Assembly (NCBI GenBank): GCA_028281445.1
Contig: JANQJW010000131.1
Location: forward strand, 46,313 to 110,312
Reading direction: 5' to 3'
DNA from: Planctomycetota bacterium
Lineage (GTDB): Bacteria > Planctomycetota > PLA2 > JAEUHO01
Length of the DNA: 64,000 bases
The notes beneath the pieces were generated by a model. It ran no database searches, was not told the origin of the DNA, and worked only from the letters and a program-made list of their open reading frames with translations. Position 1 is the first letter of the stretch. Every line of letters starts with the position of its first letter. Of this stretch, positions 52,447-61,350 are shown in pieces. A program made the translations under genes and the position numbers.

Positions 52447-52527
52447 GTGGCCAAGAAGAAGTACAAGAAGAACTGCTGCGACAAGCCGAAGCGCAAGCGC
52501 TGCAAGCGCTGCCCCAAGAACCGCTAG
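52447..52527 (+). CDS. 26-residue Lys/Cys-rich peptide
   Basis: Short frame from GTG 52447 (GAGG six bases upstream) to TAG 52527. The peptide begins MAKKKYKKNCCDKPK and ends RCKRCPKNR: 15 Lys or Arg and four Cys at positions 10, 11, 19 and 22 (CC-x7-C-x2-C). This spacing could hold a metal ion or iron-sulfur site. It has its own promoter with a Fur-like site. The stop shares CTAG with the convergent SRPBCC gene. No function is known to me; the coding status rests on composition, start signals and promoter. Confidence 0.55.
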   Translation: MAKKKYKKNCCDKPKRKRCKRCPKNR

Positions 52528-53060
52528 GCGGCCGCTTCGACCTTCTCCTTCAGGCCCGCGAGGCCTCGCGCGAATTGCTTGCCGATCATGCCGGACATGA
52601 CCGGCTTCATCAGGCCGCGTATCACCGGCGGCATCATGCTGGCGAGGTCGCCTTGCATCGACCACGTGACCTCGGTGCCGTCCCCGGCGGGTGCGTAGCG
52701 GATGGAGGCCTTCGCCGGTACGCGTTTGTCCTTCATGATGAAAGTCATGTCGTAGGCGATGCCGGTGTCCTCGTCGCACTCCGTGAACTCGACTTCGCCG
52801 TCGCCTGCCTTGGATGACGTCCATGACTGTGCCGCGCCGACACCCGTGGTCTTGTCGCTGAGCTTCGTGACGACGCTCGGGTCATCCTGTTCCCACGGCA
52901 TCCACTCCGGCCACTTCTCGAGGTGACCGACGAAGGCGTGGACCGCGGCGGGGGACGCCGCGATCGTGTCCTTCCGAACGATGGTGTACCGGCTCGGCAT
53001 CACCAGGCCCGCGATGACGATCACTGCGAGCAAACCGAGGATGATGTATAGGACTGTCAT
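52524..53060 (-). CDS. SRPBCC (polyketide cyclase/START-like) protein with N-terminal membrane anchor
   Basis: Protein of 178 residues. One membrane helix (about 3-22, LYIILGLLAVIVIAGLVMPS) precedes a START-like domain with TIAASPAAVHAFVGHLEKWPEW at its beginning, the usual SRPBCC signature, and a C-terminal helix (KQFARGLAGLKEKVEAA). Such proteins bind lipids or other hydrophobic ligands. It is convergent with the small Cys-rich gene. Confidence 0.86.
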   Translation of the reverse strand: MTVLYIILGLLAVIVIAGLVMPSRYTIVRKDTIAASPAAVHAFVGHLEKWPEWMPWEQDDPSVVTKLSDKTTGVGAAQSWTSSKAGDGEVEFTECDEDTGIAYDMTFIMKDKRVPAKASIRYAPAGDGTEVTWSMQGDLASMMPPVIRGLMKPVMSGMIGKQFARGLAGLKEKVEAAA

Positions 53061-53209
53061 GGCGGCTCCAAAGCGTGAGAGCGCGCGACTCTAGCGCCTT
53101 CAGCGACGCCGTGCGAGCCCAAGGGCAGCCGATAGGAGCCGCTCCGCCCGCTCTAACGGTCGGCGTTCGCGAGCCCTGGGCGTAGGGTTGCGCACCCGAG
53201 GAGCCGGAC

Positions 53210-54877
53210 ATGACGCGCCTGATCGAGTGTGTACCCAACTTCAGTGAAGGACGCGACGGTGCCGTGATCGCCCAGATCGCGGCGGCCATCGAGGCCGTGG
53301 ACGGCGTCACGTTGCTCGACGTCGATCCCGGTCGGGCGACCAACCGCACGGTGGTCACCTTCGTCGGCGAGCCCGAGCCCGTGATCGAGGCAGCCGTCCA
53401 GGCCGGCCACAAGGCGGCCGAGCTTATCGACATGAGTCGCCACGAAGGCGAGCACCCGCGCTTCGGCTGCATGGATGTGTGCCCGCTCGTCCCCGTCTCC
53501 GGCGTAACGATGGATGAGACGGTCGAGTACGCCCGAACGCTGGCCAAGCGCCTCGGCGAGGAGGTCGGCCTCACGATCTACTGCTACGAGAACGCAGCCA
53601 CCCGGCCGGAGCGTCGCAACCTCGCGACCGTCCGCTCCGGAGAGTACGAGGGCCTGCCCGCGAAGCTCGGCGACCCGGAATGGCAACCTGACTTCGGCCC
53701 GGCAGCGTTCAACGCCCGATCGGGCGCGACGGCTGTGAGTGCACGCGACTTCCTCGTTGCCTACAACGTGAACCTGAACACGACCTCGACGCGACGCGCC
53801 AATGCCATCGCATTCGACGTCCGCGAGAAGGGACGCATCAAGCGCGAGCCGCCGCTCACGGGCGAGATCGTGCGCGACGAAGACGGGAACCCCGTCTCGA
53901 TCCCCGGTAGCCTCGAGTGCGTTAAGGGCATCGGCTGGTTCATCGAGGAGTACGGGATCGCGCAGATCTCCTTGAACCTGACGAACATCTCGGTCGCGCC
54001 TGTGCACATCGCGTTCGACGAGTGCGCCGCGAAGGCGCGCGCGCGCGGAGTCCGTGTGACGGGTTCCGAGCTCGTCGGTCTGATCCCGTTGAACGCGATG
54101 CTCGAAGCAGGGCGTCACTTCCTGCGCAAACAGAGCCGCTCCACGGGCGTCTCCGATGCCGAGCTCGTCAAGATCGCCGTGCGCTCGATGGGGCTCGACG
54201 ACCTCGCGCCCTTCGACCCACGCGAGAAGATCATCGAGTACGCCATCCGCGACAAGGGTGCCCGACAGCTCGTTGACCTGACGGTGCGTGGATTCACGGA
54301 AGAAACCGCTTCCGAGTCGCCGGCACCGGGCGGGGGCTCGGTCAGCGCCGCGGTCGGCGCCCTCGGCGCCGCGCTTGGTGCGATGGTCGCCAACCTGTCC
54401 AGTCACAAGCGCGGCTGGGACGACCGCTGGGAGGAGTTCAGCGAAGTCGCCGAGCGAGGCAAGGCCGCCTGGGCCGCGCTGCTCACGCTCGTCGACAAGG
54501 ACACGGATGCGTTCAATGCCATCGTGGCCGCATGGAAGTCGGAGCCCGACGTGCGTGACGCTGTGATCCAGGCGGCGACGCGACAGGCCATCGAGATCCC
54601 GCTACGGGTCATGGAGGTCGCGCTCGAGTCCATGGACGTCATCCGCGCAATGGCTGAGAAGGGCATGGCCGCCTCGGCGTCCGACGCCGGGGTGGGCGCA
54701 CTTTGCGCGCGCACGGCCGTGCTTGGTGCGGGGCTCAACGTGCGCATCAACGCGAAGGACCTCACAGACGATGAGGTCCGGAGCACCTACCTGAAGCGCG
54801 CGACGGAGCTCGCCGACGCTGCAGTTGCCGCCGAGGCGCAGATCCTGGCTCTTGTCGAGGACCGCTTGGATTCCTGA
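53210..54877 (+). CDS. ftcD: Bifunctional formimidoyltransferase-cyclodeaminase
   Basis: Protein of 555 residues with both halves of FTCD. The formimidoyltransferase part (about 1-330) shows LIECVPNFSEGRD, RHEGEHPRFGCMDVCPLVP, with the conserved His, and LVAYNVNLNTTS. The cyclodeaminase part (about 345-555) has ESPAPGGGSVSAAVGALGAAL. It moves the formimino group from N-formimidoyl-glutamate (histidine breakdown) to tetrahydrofolate and converts it to methenyl-THF, releasing ammonia. No other hut genes are in the window. It has ribosome site GAGG before ATG 53210. Confidence 0.96.
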   Translation: MTRLIECVPNFSEGRDGAVIAQIAAAIEAVDGVTLLDVDPGRATNRTVVTFVGEPEPVIEAAVQAGHKAAELIDMSRHEGEHPRFGCMDVCPLVPVSGVTMDETVEYARTLAKRLGEEVGLTIYCYENAATRPERRNLATVRSGEYEGLPAKLGDPEWQPDFGPAAFNARSGATAVSARDFLVAYNVNLNTTSTRRANAIAFDVREKGRIKREPPLTGEIVRDEDGNPVSIPGSLECVKGIGWFIEEYGIAQISLNLTNISVAPVHIAFDECAAKARARGVRVTGSELVGLIPLNAMLEAGRHFLRKQSRSTGVSDAELVKIAVRSMGLDDLAPFDPREKIIEYAIRDKGARQLVDLTVRGFTEETASESPAPGGGSVSAAVGALGAALGAMVANLSSHKRGWDDRWEEFSEVAERGKAAWAALLTLVDKDTDAFNAIVAAWKSEPDVRDAVIQAATRQAIEIPLRVMEVALESMDVIRAMAEKGMAASASDAGVGALCARTAVLGAGLNVRINAKDLTDDEVRSTYLKRATELADAAVAAEAQILALVEDRLDS

Positions 54878-54938
54878 AGAAGCGAGCTGGCCGCACCGAG
54901 AGATAGACTCTCTGTCCGCACTCTCCGGGGGAAGCGAC

Positions 54939-55451
54939 ATGAACTGGACCGCGCTGCTGACCAGCGAGATCGAAGATACCTATCGCGCGACGGAGGGACT
55001 GATGGACCTCGTCGACGAGGACAAGCTCGACTGGACGCCCGACTCCGAGGCGGAGTGGATGTCCACTCGCCGCTTGCTGCGGCACCTGAGCGATGCCTGC
55101 GGGTGGTGCGCTGCCAACTTCGTGCACGACCGCTGGCCGCAGATCATGAAGGGCAACCCCGAGGACCAGCCGCCCGCGTCCATCGAGAACGTCGCGGAGG
55201 CGAAGGCGGAGCTGGCCATGGACAAGCAGCGGGCGCTCGATGCGATCGCGGCGGCCGGCGAAGAGGCCCTCGGCTCGCGCATCATCGCCGCGCCTTGGGA
55301 CCCGACGGAGCGTCCGCTGGGCCAGCACGTCCTCCAGATGATCGATCACCTCAAGGCGCACAAGTCGCAGCTCTTCTACTACCTCAAGCTGCAGGGCAAG
55401 CCGGTCAACACGTTCACGCTCTACGGCATCGCCGAGCCGCCCGAGGCGTAG
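54939..55451 (+). CDS. DinB-like four-helix protein
   Basis: DinB-like protein of 170 residues. Helix 2 has the metal His in STRRLLRHLSDACGWCA and the C-terminal helix has LQMIDHLKAHKSQLFYYL with two histidines, consistent with a metal site. TAGACT (54904-54909) and a GGGGGAAG ribosome site precede ATG 54939. A second, unrelated DinB gene is at 11860. Function unknown; possibly a thiol transferase. Confidence 0.82.
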   Translation: MNWTALLTSEIEDTYRATEGLMDLVDEDKLDWTPDSEAEWMSTRRLLRHLSDACGWCAANFVHDRWPQIMKGNPEDQPPASIENVAEAKAELAMDKQRALDAIAAAGEEALGSRIIAAPWDPTERPLGQHVLQMIDHLKAHKSQLFYYLKLQGKPVNTFTLYGIAEPPEA

Positions 55452-55570
55452 CGCCGCAGGGTCGCCCAGCGATCTGTTGGGATGTCCTCACACAACGGCG
55501 GAATCGGCGGAACGCCTGTGAGATTGGGCCAGTCTGGGTCCGGGGGCGTGCGGACGCTGGAGAGACGCAC

Positions 55571-58516
55571 GTGAGGCATCTGCTTCGACACCTTGCAGGG
55601 CCGGCAACAGCCCTAGCCCTCTTCCTCGGCCTTGCGATCGGGTGCGGCGGCACGCCGTCGGGGGATAGCGGCGTCAAGAGTAGTGAGCCACCGCCGGTCT
55701 GGGCGGGCGGGGACTACGACATCGTCTACGTGCGCCAGCCGCGCTTCGGCGATACGACGAACACGACCTGGCCCGAGGTGTTCCACCCGGCACGCCTGGA
55801 TCCCGGCGCCGACCTCATGCTGCTCAAGCAGGACGGCACCGAGGAGGTGCTGGTCGCCGGCGGCAACGGCTCGGTCACCGACCCCTTCGTCTCCTTTGAC
55901 GCGAAGTGGGTCTACTACAGCTACTTCCCCGACCTACGGCCCAGCGCGCTCAACGCCCAGCGCGATGACCTGCCGCGCGCCGGGTGCGACATCTACCGGA
56001 TCCACCTCGAGACGCGCGCGATCGAGCAGCTCACGTTCGGGGAGTTCACACCCAATACCGGCGCCGGCACCTGGGATGAGTCGAACCCCCTCGATCCGCC
56101 GTCGAGCTTCAATCGCCTGGGCTATGGGATCCTCAACCTCGGGCCCTGTCCGGTTGCAGGTGGCAAGATCGCGTTCACGAGCAACCGCACCGGCTTCACG
56201 CCGCCGAAGGGCTTCACGAGCCCGACGCTGCAGCTCTATGTCATGGACGAGGACGGCTCGAACGTCACGCCCATCGCCCCCATGACGATCTCCAGCGCGC
56301 TCCATCCGACACCGCTGCGCGACGGGCGGCTCATGTTCAGCACGCACGAGAGCCAGGCGCTGCGGAACCGGCGGCTGTGGGGCATCTGGGCGATCCAGCC
56401 CGACGGCCGCGCGTGGGCGCCGGTAGTCAGCGCCTTCCGCGGACCGCAGGCGTTCCACTTCATGACGCAGCTCTCCGACGGCGACATCGTCGTCGTGGAC
56501 TACTACAACCTGAACAACAACGGCTTCGGCGCGCTCTATCGCATGCCCGCGAAGCCGCCGGCCGGTATCCCACCGTTCTTCAGCGCGTTTCCGGATGACA
56601 ACCCGGAGATCGAACAGACGGTCTCCGGCGGGTTCTCCTACCCGTTCAAGATGCCCTTCACGCCGTACGGCATGTACTCGATCACGCCTTTCACGCACGG
56701 CAACGACAACGCCGCACCCGTCGGCGCCGACGGCACGCGCGTAGGCAAGTTCACGCACCCGTCCGCCGCGCCCGACAACGACCTGCTCGTCATCTGGACA
56801 CCGGGACCGGCCAACGACCTGAGCCGTCCGACGACCGATCCGCGCTACGACGCCGGCATCTACCTGATGCCGGGTGGCGATCCGGCGCAGGGTCCCGAGG
56901 ACCTCGTCCCGATCAAGAACGACCCGAACTACAACGAGGCCTGGCCGCGCGCGGTCGTTCCCTACTACGCGGTTCACCCGGGTCTGACGGAACCGGCCGC
57001 GCTCCCGTGGCTTCCCAACGACGGCACGGCGCATCCCGAGCTACCAGCGGGAACGCCGCACGGGCTCGTAGGGACGAGCAGCTTCTACAAGCGCGAGAGC
57101 TTCCCGGGCTGGAGCCGGGCGAGCCCTTACGACGGGCTCGACGTCTTCAACACCTACGAAAACGGCCAGAGCCCCAACTGGGGCACGCAAGGGGCGGACG
57201 CCGGGCTCTACGACGACAGCGACATCTGGGCGGTGCGCGTCCTTGCCATGGAGCCGAACACACATCGCAGCTACGGCCCGAACGCGGGACGTCAGTTCAC
57301 GAACCATGCCAACGAGCGACTGCGGGTGCTGGGTGAGATCCCGCTACGGAAGTTCAACCCCGACGGCTCGCCGGTTCTCGACTCGGAGGGCAATCCGGAC
57401 ACGAGCTTCCTTGCGAAGCTGCCCGCGGACACGCCGTTCACGTTCCAGACCATCGACCGCAACGGCATGGTCCTCAACATGGCCCAGACGTGGCACCAGG
57501 TCCGGCCGGGCGAGACGCGCATGGACTGCGGCGGCTGCCACGCCCACAGCATGGAGCCACTGCCTTTCGCGGGGACGGCAGCGTCCTTCCCCAGCTACCG
57601 CGTCTTCGATCTCTCGGTGGAGACGCCCCTCATCACGTTGAACCCCGCGGGGGATCCGGGCCTGGATGTCGCGTCCGTGACGCGTCGCGACGTGGAGTTC
57701 GTCCGCGACGTGCGACCGATCCTCCAAGCGAAGTGCACGCCGTGCCATACGCGCAATGCGGCGACGCCGCCGGCGGGCCTTGTCCTCGACGATTTCGATC
57801 CCGTCGACGGCGTTCCGGGCGACTACTACCGGCTTGCCCAGGACAACGAAGCGCGCTTCGAACGCCAACCGCTCACGACGCCTTACGGTTGGCGCCAGAC
57901 GAATGCGAGTCGCTACATCCGGCGCTTCCAGAGCCGCCGCAGCCTGCTCGTCTGGAAGATCTTCGGCCAACGCCTGGACGGCTGGACGAACGCCGACCAT
58001 CCGACAGAGGCGGTGCCGGGCGACGCGAACACACTGCCTGCGGGCGCGAACGTGAACGATGCCGACATCGACTTCGTCGGATCGCAGATGCCGCCGGTGA
58101 CCCACCCGCAGCTGACCGACGCGGAGAAGCTGACGATCGTGCGATGGATCGACCTCGGCTGTCCGCTCGATGAGGGCCCCTACGGCTGGTTCCTCGACGA
58201 CCTCAAGCCCACGCTGACCATGAGCATGCCGCGGCCGGGCGTGAACCAGGCCCCCGTGACGGCGATTCGCGTCGGCGTGGCCGACGCCAACAGCGGGATC
58301 GCCACAGGCAGCCTCTCAATCCGCGCGTCGTTCGCCGTCGGAAACGAAGCGGCGAACACCGAGCTCGCGGGCGGCGCGCTCGATCTCGGCGACGGCATCT
58401 TCGAGGTCCCGCTCGGCGGCGCCCTGCCCTCGGGCACGATGGGAACGATCGACGCCGAGGTCCGCGACAACCAGGGCAACGTGACGCGCGTACGCCGCTC
58501 GTTCCGTGTGCCGTAG
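55571..58516 (+). CDS. Large di-haem c lipoprotein with beta-propeller (HzsA-related layout)
   Basis: Lipoprotein of 981 residues, GTG start 55571 behind GGAGAG, lipobox LAIGC. Residues about 45-520 form a TolB-like propeller (DPFVSFDAKWVYYSYFPDL; GKIAFTSNRTGF). Two c-haem sites follow: CGGCH (653-657) and CTPCH (722-726), the second in a RDVRPILQAKCTPCH segment usual for planctomycete cytochromes. An Ig-like domain ends the chain. Propeller plus two C-terminal haems resembles the HzsA-related family, but hydrazine synthesis cannot be claimed: no other anammox genes are present. Probably an exported redox enzyme. Confidence 0.82.
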   Translation: MRHLLRHLAGPATALALFLGLAIGCGGTPSGDSGVKSSEPPPVWAGGDYDIVYVRQPRFGDTTNTTWPEVFHPARLDPGADLMLLKQDGTEEVLVAGGNGSVTDPFVSFDAKWVYYSYFPDLRPSALNAQRDDLPRAGCDIYRIHLETRAIEQLTFGEFTPNTGAGTWDESNPLDPPSSFNRLGYGILNLGPCPVAGGKIAFTSNRTGFTPPKGFTSPTLQLYVMDEDGSNVTPIAPMTISSALHPTPLRDGRLMFSTHESQALRNRRLWGIWAIQPDGRAWAPVVSAFRGPQAFHFMTQLSDGDIVVVDYYNLNNNGFGALYRMPAKPPAGIPPFFSAFPDDNPEIEQTVSGGFSYPFKMPFTPYGMYSITPFTHGNDNAAPVGADGTRVGKFTHPSAAPDNDLLVIWTPGPANDLSRPTTDPRYDAGIYLMPGGDPAQGPEDLVPIKNDPNYNEAWPRAVVPYYAVHPGLTEPAALPWLPNDGTAHPELPAGTPHGLVGTSSFYKRESFPGWSRASPYDGLDVFNTYENGQSPNWGTQGADAGLYDDSDIWAVRVLAMEPNTHRSYGPNAGRQFTNHANERLRVLGEIPLRKFNPDGSPVLDSEGNPDTSFLAKLPADTPFTFQTIDRNGMVLNMAQTWHQVRPGETRMDCGGCHAHSMEPLPFAGTAASFPSYRVFDLSVETPLITLNPAGDPGLDVASVTRRDVEFVRDVRPILQAKCTPCHTRNAATPPAGLVLDDFDPVDGVPGDYYRLAQDNEARFERQPLTTPYGWRQTNASRYIRRFQSRRSLLVWKIFGQRLDGWTNADHPTEAVPGDANTLPAGANVNDADIDFVGSQMPPVTHPQLTDAEKLTIVRWIDLGCPLDEGPYGWFLDDLKPTLTMSMPRPGVNQAPVTAIRVGVADANSGIATGSLSIRASFAVGNEAANTELAGGALDLGDGIFEVPLGGALPSGTMGTIDAEVRDNQGNVTRVRRSFRVP

Positions 58517-58528
58517 CCGTCGCCTACG

Positions 58529-59296
58529 TCACTGGGCCTGCCGGACGAGCTCTGCAATGAACTCCCGGTACTGCTCCTTCATCGGAAGCTCCAGGTCTCG
58601 CTTCAGGCGTCGGCGCGTCGTGGGCTCGTTCTCGCCGGAGACGGGGTTGTGTCCCTCGGCCTCGAAGGTCTCCCAGTAGACGCCCGTTCCGCGCTTCTGC
58701 CACCTCGGCACGTCGTTGAAGTTCAAGCCGGCTCGCTGGAACAGGAACTCGTTCTTGTCCGCGACACTCATGCCCACGAGGGCCTGCGTCGCTTCGCGAG
58801 CACCCTGGCCTTCACGCCGCAGCGTCCAGTAGCAGTGGGCATTCAGCGCATTGCGATGCGCGTCTTCGCTTCGCCAGCTGAAGTAGTCGACCACGTGCGC
58901 CGCCGACGGCAGCTGCGAGATGCGCGCGTCGAAGCATGCAGCGTCACCGAGCAGGAGCGAGAACCTGGCGCTCGCCTCGCCCGCGAGGACCGAGTTGAAC
59001 TTCCGCACCTTGCGGCCGAACGCGTCCTCGTCGACGTGGAACAGGAGGGAGATCTCGTCGCTCTGGGTGAAGCCGTAGATGACACGGAATCCGCAGTCCA
59101 TGACGTGCTCGGTCGTTTCGACCATGAAGTCCCGGAAGCGCTCATCGAAAGGTGCCTCGAACTCGTGGACCTCCTTGGTCAAGCGCGTGAAGCTCCGCCC
59201 GTCCAGGCGCGCGACCATGTACACCTCCGGCATGACGCAGTGGTCGTGGGCGGTCTCGAAGATGCGCATCCGCGTATCCAGCTGTTCAAACTTCAT
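58529..59296 (-). CDS. Thg1-like tRNA 3'-5' polymerase
   Basis: Thg1 superfamily protein of 255 residues. The palm-domain metal motifs are intact: ARLDGRSFTRLTKEVHEFE (Asp32-Gly-Arg) and GFTQSDEISLLF (Ser79-Asp80-Glu81), followed by EDAHRNALNAHCYW at the usual HINNLYN-like position. Bacterial Thg1-like proteins add nucleotides to the 5' end of truncated tRNAs using the opposite strand as template. ATG 59296 overlaps the end of the kinase gene by 11 bases, so the two are translated together. Confidence 0.9.
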   Translation of the reverse strand: MKFEQLDTRMRIFETAHDHCVMPEVYMVARLDGRSFTRLTKEVHEFEAPFDERFRDFMVETTEHVMDCGFRVIYGFTQSDEISLLFHVDEDAFGRKVRKFNSVLAGEASARFSLLLGDAACFDARISQLPSAAHVVDYFSWRSEDAHRNALNAHCYWTLRREGQGAREATQALVGMSVADKNEFLFQRAGLNFNDVPRWQKRGTGVYWETFEAEGHNPVSGENEPTTRRRLKRDLELPMKEQYREFIAELVRQAQ

Positions 59297-59741
59297 CGGA
59301 CCACTCCTCGACGACGAAGGCGCCGTCGTCGCCGATCCTGACGTAGTGCAGCTCGTCGAATCCCTCGTCCAGCGCCGGCAGGACCAGCTTGCCGTGCGTA
59401 GCGAGGACCCCGCGCTGCGGGACGTGCTCGCTCTCCGCGCGAGCATCGTTGCGCTCCAGGGCATCCTGGATCGCCGACTGGAAGTAGTAGCCGGCGATCC
59501 GGAACCCGGCCTCGCGGGCCCGGGGGATGTAGCGCGCCCGGTCCTCGGCAGTGGGGTTGGTGTTGTCGACGACGAAGGACTGCGGCGCCGCGAGGCACGC
59601 TTCGAGCAGGACCCCCTCCCGGTGACGGGTGCGCAGCATGTCGAGGTTGATCCGGACGTGGCTCGCGAAGAAGCGCTCGCGGTAGAACGTCGACTTCCCG
59701 GTCGCCTGGATGCCCATGAAGATCACGGCTTCCGGCTGCAT
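59286..59741 (-). CDS. P-loop polynucleotide kinase-like protein
   Basis: AAA/zeta-toxin-like P-loop kinase of 151 residues. Walker A is GIQATGKS (10-17), the lid or substrate region INLDMLRTRH, and DNTNPTAEDRARYI (from Asp59) matches the polynucleotide-kinase signature. It lacks a ligase or phosphatase domain. Overlapping the Thg1-like gene, it could phosphorylate the 5' end of a cleaved RNA that Thg1 then extends (inference). Confidence 0.82.
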   Translation of the reverse strand: MQPEAVIFMGIQATGKSTFYRERFFASHVRINLDMLRTRHREGVLLEACLAAPQSFVVDNTNPTAEDRARYIPRAREAGFRIAGYYFQSAIQDALERNDARAESEHVPQRGVLATHGKLVLPALDEGFDELHYVRIGDDGAFVVEEWSDEV

Positions 59742-59833
59742 GGCTGCCCGACCCTTCTCGCCGCGCACCCGACGCGGGGGCATGTTGTACCCACGACGGC
59801 CGCCCTGCCTCAGTAGCGAGCGCCCGCGAGGAG

Positions 59834-59854
59834 TAGACTCGTGGCATGGACTGA
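59834..59854 (+). promoter_or_regulatory. -10 box followed by a two-codon ORF
   Basis: TAGACT (59834-59839) is 6 bases before ATG-GAC-TGA (59846-59854), a leaderless mini-ORF of Met-Asp, 50 bases before the SUKH gene start. It could regulate translation of the next gene, or the ATG may be chance. Confidence 0.35.
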
Positions 59855-59903
59855 GTGATAGGAGAGATGAGGGCCGAGCCACCGAGCCCACGGAAGGTCG
59901 AGG

Positions 59904-61307
59904 ATGAATTCGACGCACAGCCACCGAATTCAACGAATCCTGACCAAGCTGCGTCAGGCGCGAAAGCTGGCGTGCAAGAGCTTCGGCAGCGAGGAGCACG
60001 GATTCAAGTTGGCGCGACCGCTCTCCGAGGATGTCATCCTTGCGTGGGAACAGGCTCGCGGCGTTGTCCTGCCCGAGGACTACCGCGCGTTTCTTCGCGA
60101 AGCCGGCGCGTCGGGCGCCGGCCCCTACTACGGGCTGCGGCCTCTCGATCGTTGGGGCGAGCTCCTTTCGACTGGTGTGGACGAGCACGCCCTGTCGCAC
60201 CCGTGTCTCATCGAGCTCCGATCGGGCCTTCGCGGTGGCATTGCCGGCGACGCCACCGACGGAGGGGTGCGTGAGCCGTACCAGGGTGCGATGCCGCTCA
60301 TTCACATGGGTTGCTGTGGGTACGTTTTCCTGATCCTGACCGGACCGCATCGCGGCCGCATGGTCAACGTGGACACGGACGAACAGTTCGCTCCGCAGTT
60401 CGCCGACTACGCGGACTTCCTCTCCTACTACGAAGCATGGCTCGACGAAGTACTTATCGGCATCGACGGAGGCTTCGGCTTCGCGCGAGCAGGCGACGAG
60501 TCGCAGCTTGTGGCGCGCCTACAGACGGCGGATGATCCCATCGAACAAGCAGGCTTCCTCGAGGCACTCGGCCGCTTCACTTCCCTGGGGACCGAGGCTC
60601 AAGACGCGGTGCTCTCGGCTCTCGAGTCGCCATCGGCGGAGGTCCTCGCGGCGGCACTGCGAAGCGTCACAGGCGGTACGGTAGCCGTTGATCCTCACCG
60701 ACTGCGGGGGATGTGCAGTCACGGCAGCGTGGCTGTTAGGCGAGCGGCGTTCTCCGCACTTGCCCAGCGCGAGCCTGATCTTGCGCTCGCGGTTGCCCGG
60801 TCGCTGGTACTCGATTCCGACGACGAGCTCGGGAGGCTGTGCGTCCACCAACTACACGACAGGTCCGCTCTGGACGCCACGATGCTCCAGAAGATCGTGG
60901 AACACGGAAGAAGCGACGTCAGGCGAGCCGCCCTCTACTGGGCGAGCGCCACAGATCCCGCGGTCAGACGGCTTCAGTTGAAGGAACTCTCCGAGGTGAC
61001 GGACCCACACTACGCGACAGTGCTCGTACAGTCCCTGGCGAAGGCGCGAGGCTCCGATGATGTCTCTGCTGCGTTCGCAGAACTGCTACGCGAGAGCCAC
61101 GACGCCATGGTGCTGGCAAACCTGACGCAGTACTTCATGCAGGTGAGGCATGAGCCGGCTCTGGAGCAACTGATTTCACTCACGTCGCACGACCATCCGC
61201 TGGTTCGAGAGAGGGCCACGAGTGCCGTCGCGTACCAGAGGCCTGCTCCTACGCCGTCCCGCCGGCGCACCAGAGGAGGTTCTCGTCGGTGGCGTCGCAA
61301 GCGCTAG
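59904..61307 (+). CDS. SMI1/KNR4 (SUKH) domain protein with helical repeats
   Basis: Protein of 467 residues. The N-terminal SUKH domain (about 30-160) has VILAWEQARGVVLPEDYRAF, GPYYGLRPLDRW and PYQGAMPLIHMGCCGYVFLI. The C-terminal two thirds are HEAT-like repeats (AVRRAAFSALAQREPDLALA; DVRRAALYWASATDP), ending in a basic Arg-rich tail. SUKH proteins are often immunity proteins of toxin systems, but single genomic copies also have housekeeping roles. No toxin gene is adjacent. Confidence 0.8.
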   Translation: MNSTHSHRIQRILTKLRQARKLACKSFGSEEHGFKLARPLSEDVILAWEQARGVVLPEDYRAFLREAGASGAGPYYGLRPLDRWGELLSTGVDEHALSHPCLIELRSGLRGGIAGDATDGGVREPYQGAMPLIHMGCCGYVFLILTGPHRGRMVNVDTDEQFAPQFADYADFLSYYEAWLDEVLIGIDGGFGFARAGDESQLVARLQTADDPIEQAGFLEALGRFTSLGTEAQDAVLSALESPSAEVLAAALRSVTGGTVAVDPHRLRGMCSHGSVAVRRAAFSALAQREPDLALAVARSLVLDSDDELGRLCVHQLHDRSALDATMLQKIVEHGRSDVRRAALYWASATDPAVRRLQLKELSEVTDPHYATVLVQSLAKARGSDDVSAAFAELLRESHDAMVLANLTQYFMQVRHEPALEQLISLTSHDHPLVRERATSAVAYQRPAPTPSRRRTRGGSRRWRRKR

Positions 61308-61350
61308 GCGGAAACCACCCAGTCCGCTCCCTCCGAGCTAGGCGCTCGGG

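Noticed and set aside
55571..58516. Calling the di-haem lipoprotein hydrazine synthase
   Set aside because: Only the general layout matches; no other hydrazine synthesis genes are nearby and key residues cannot be checked without an alignment.
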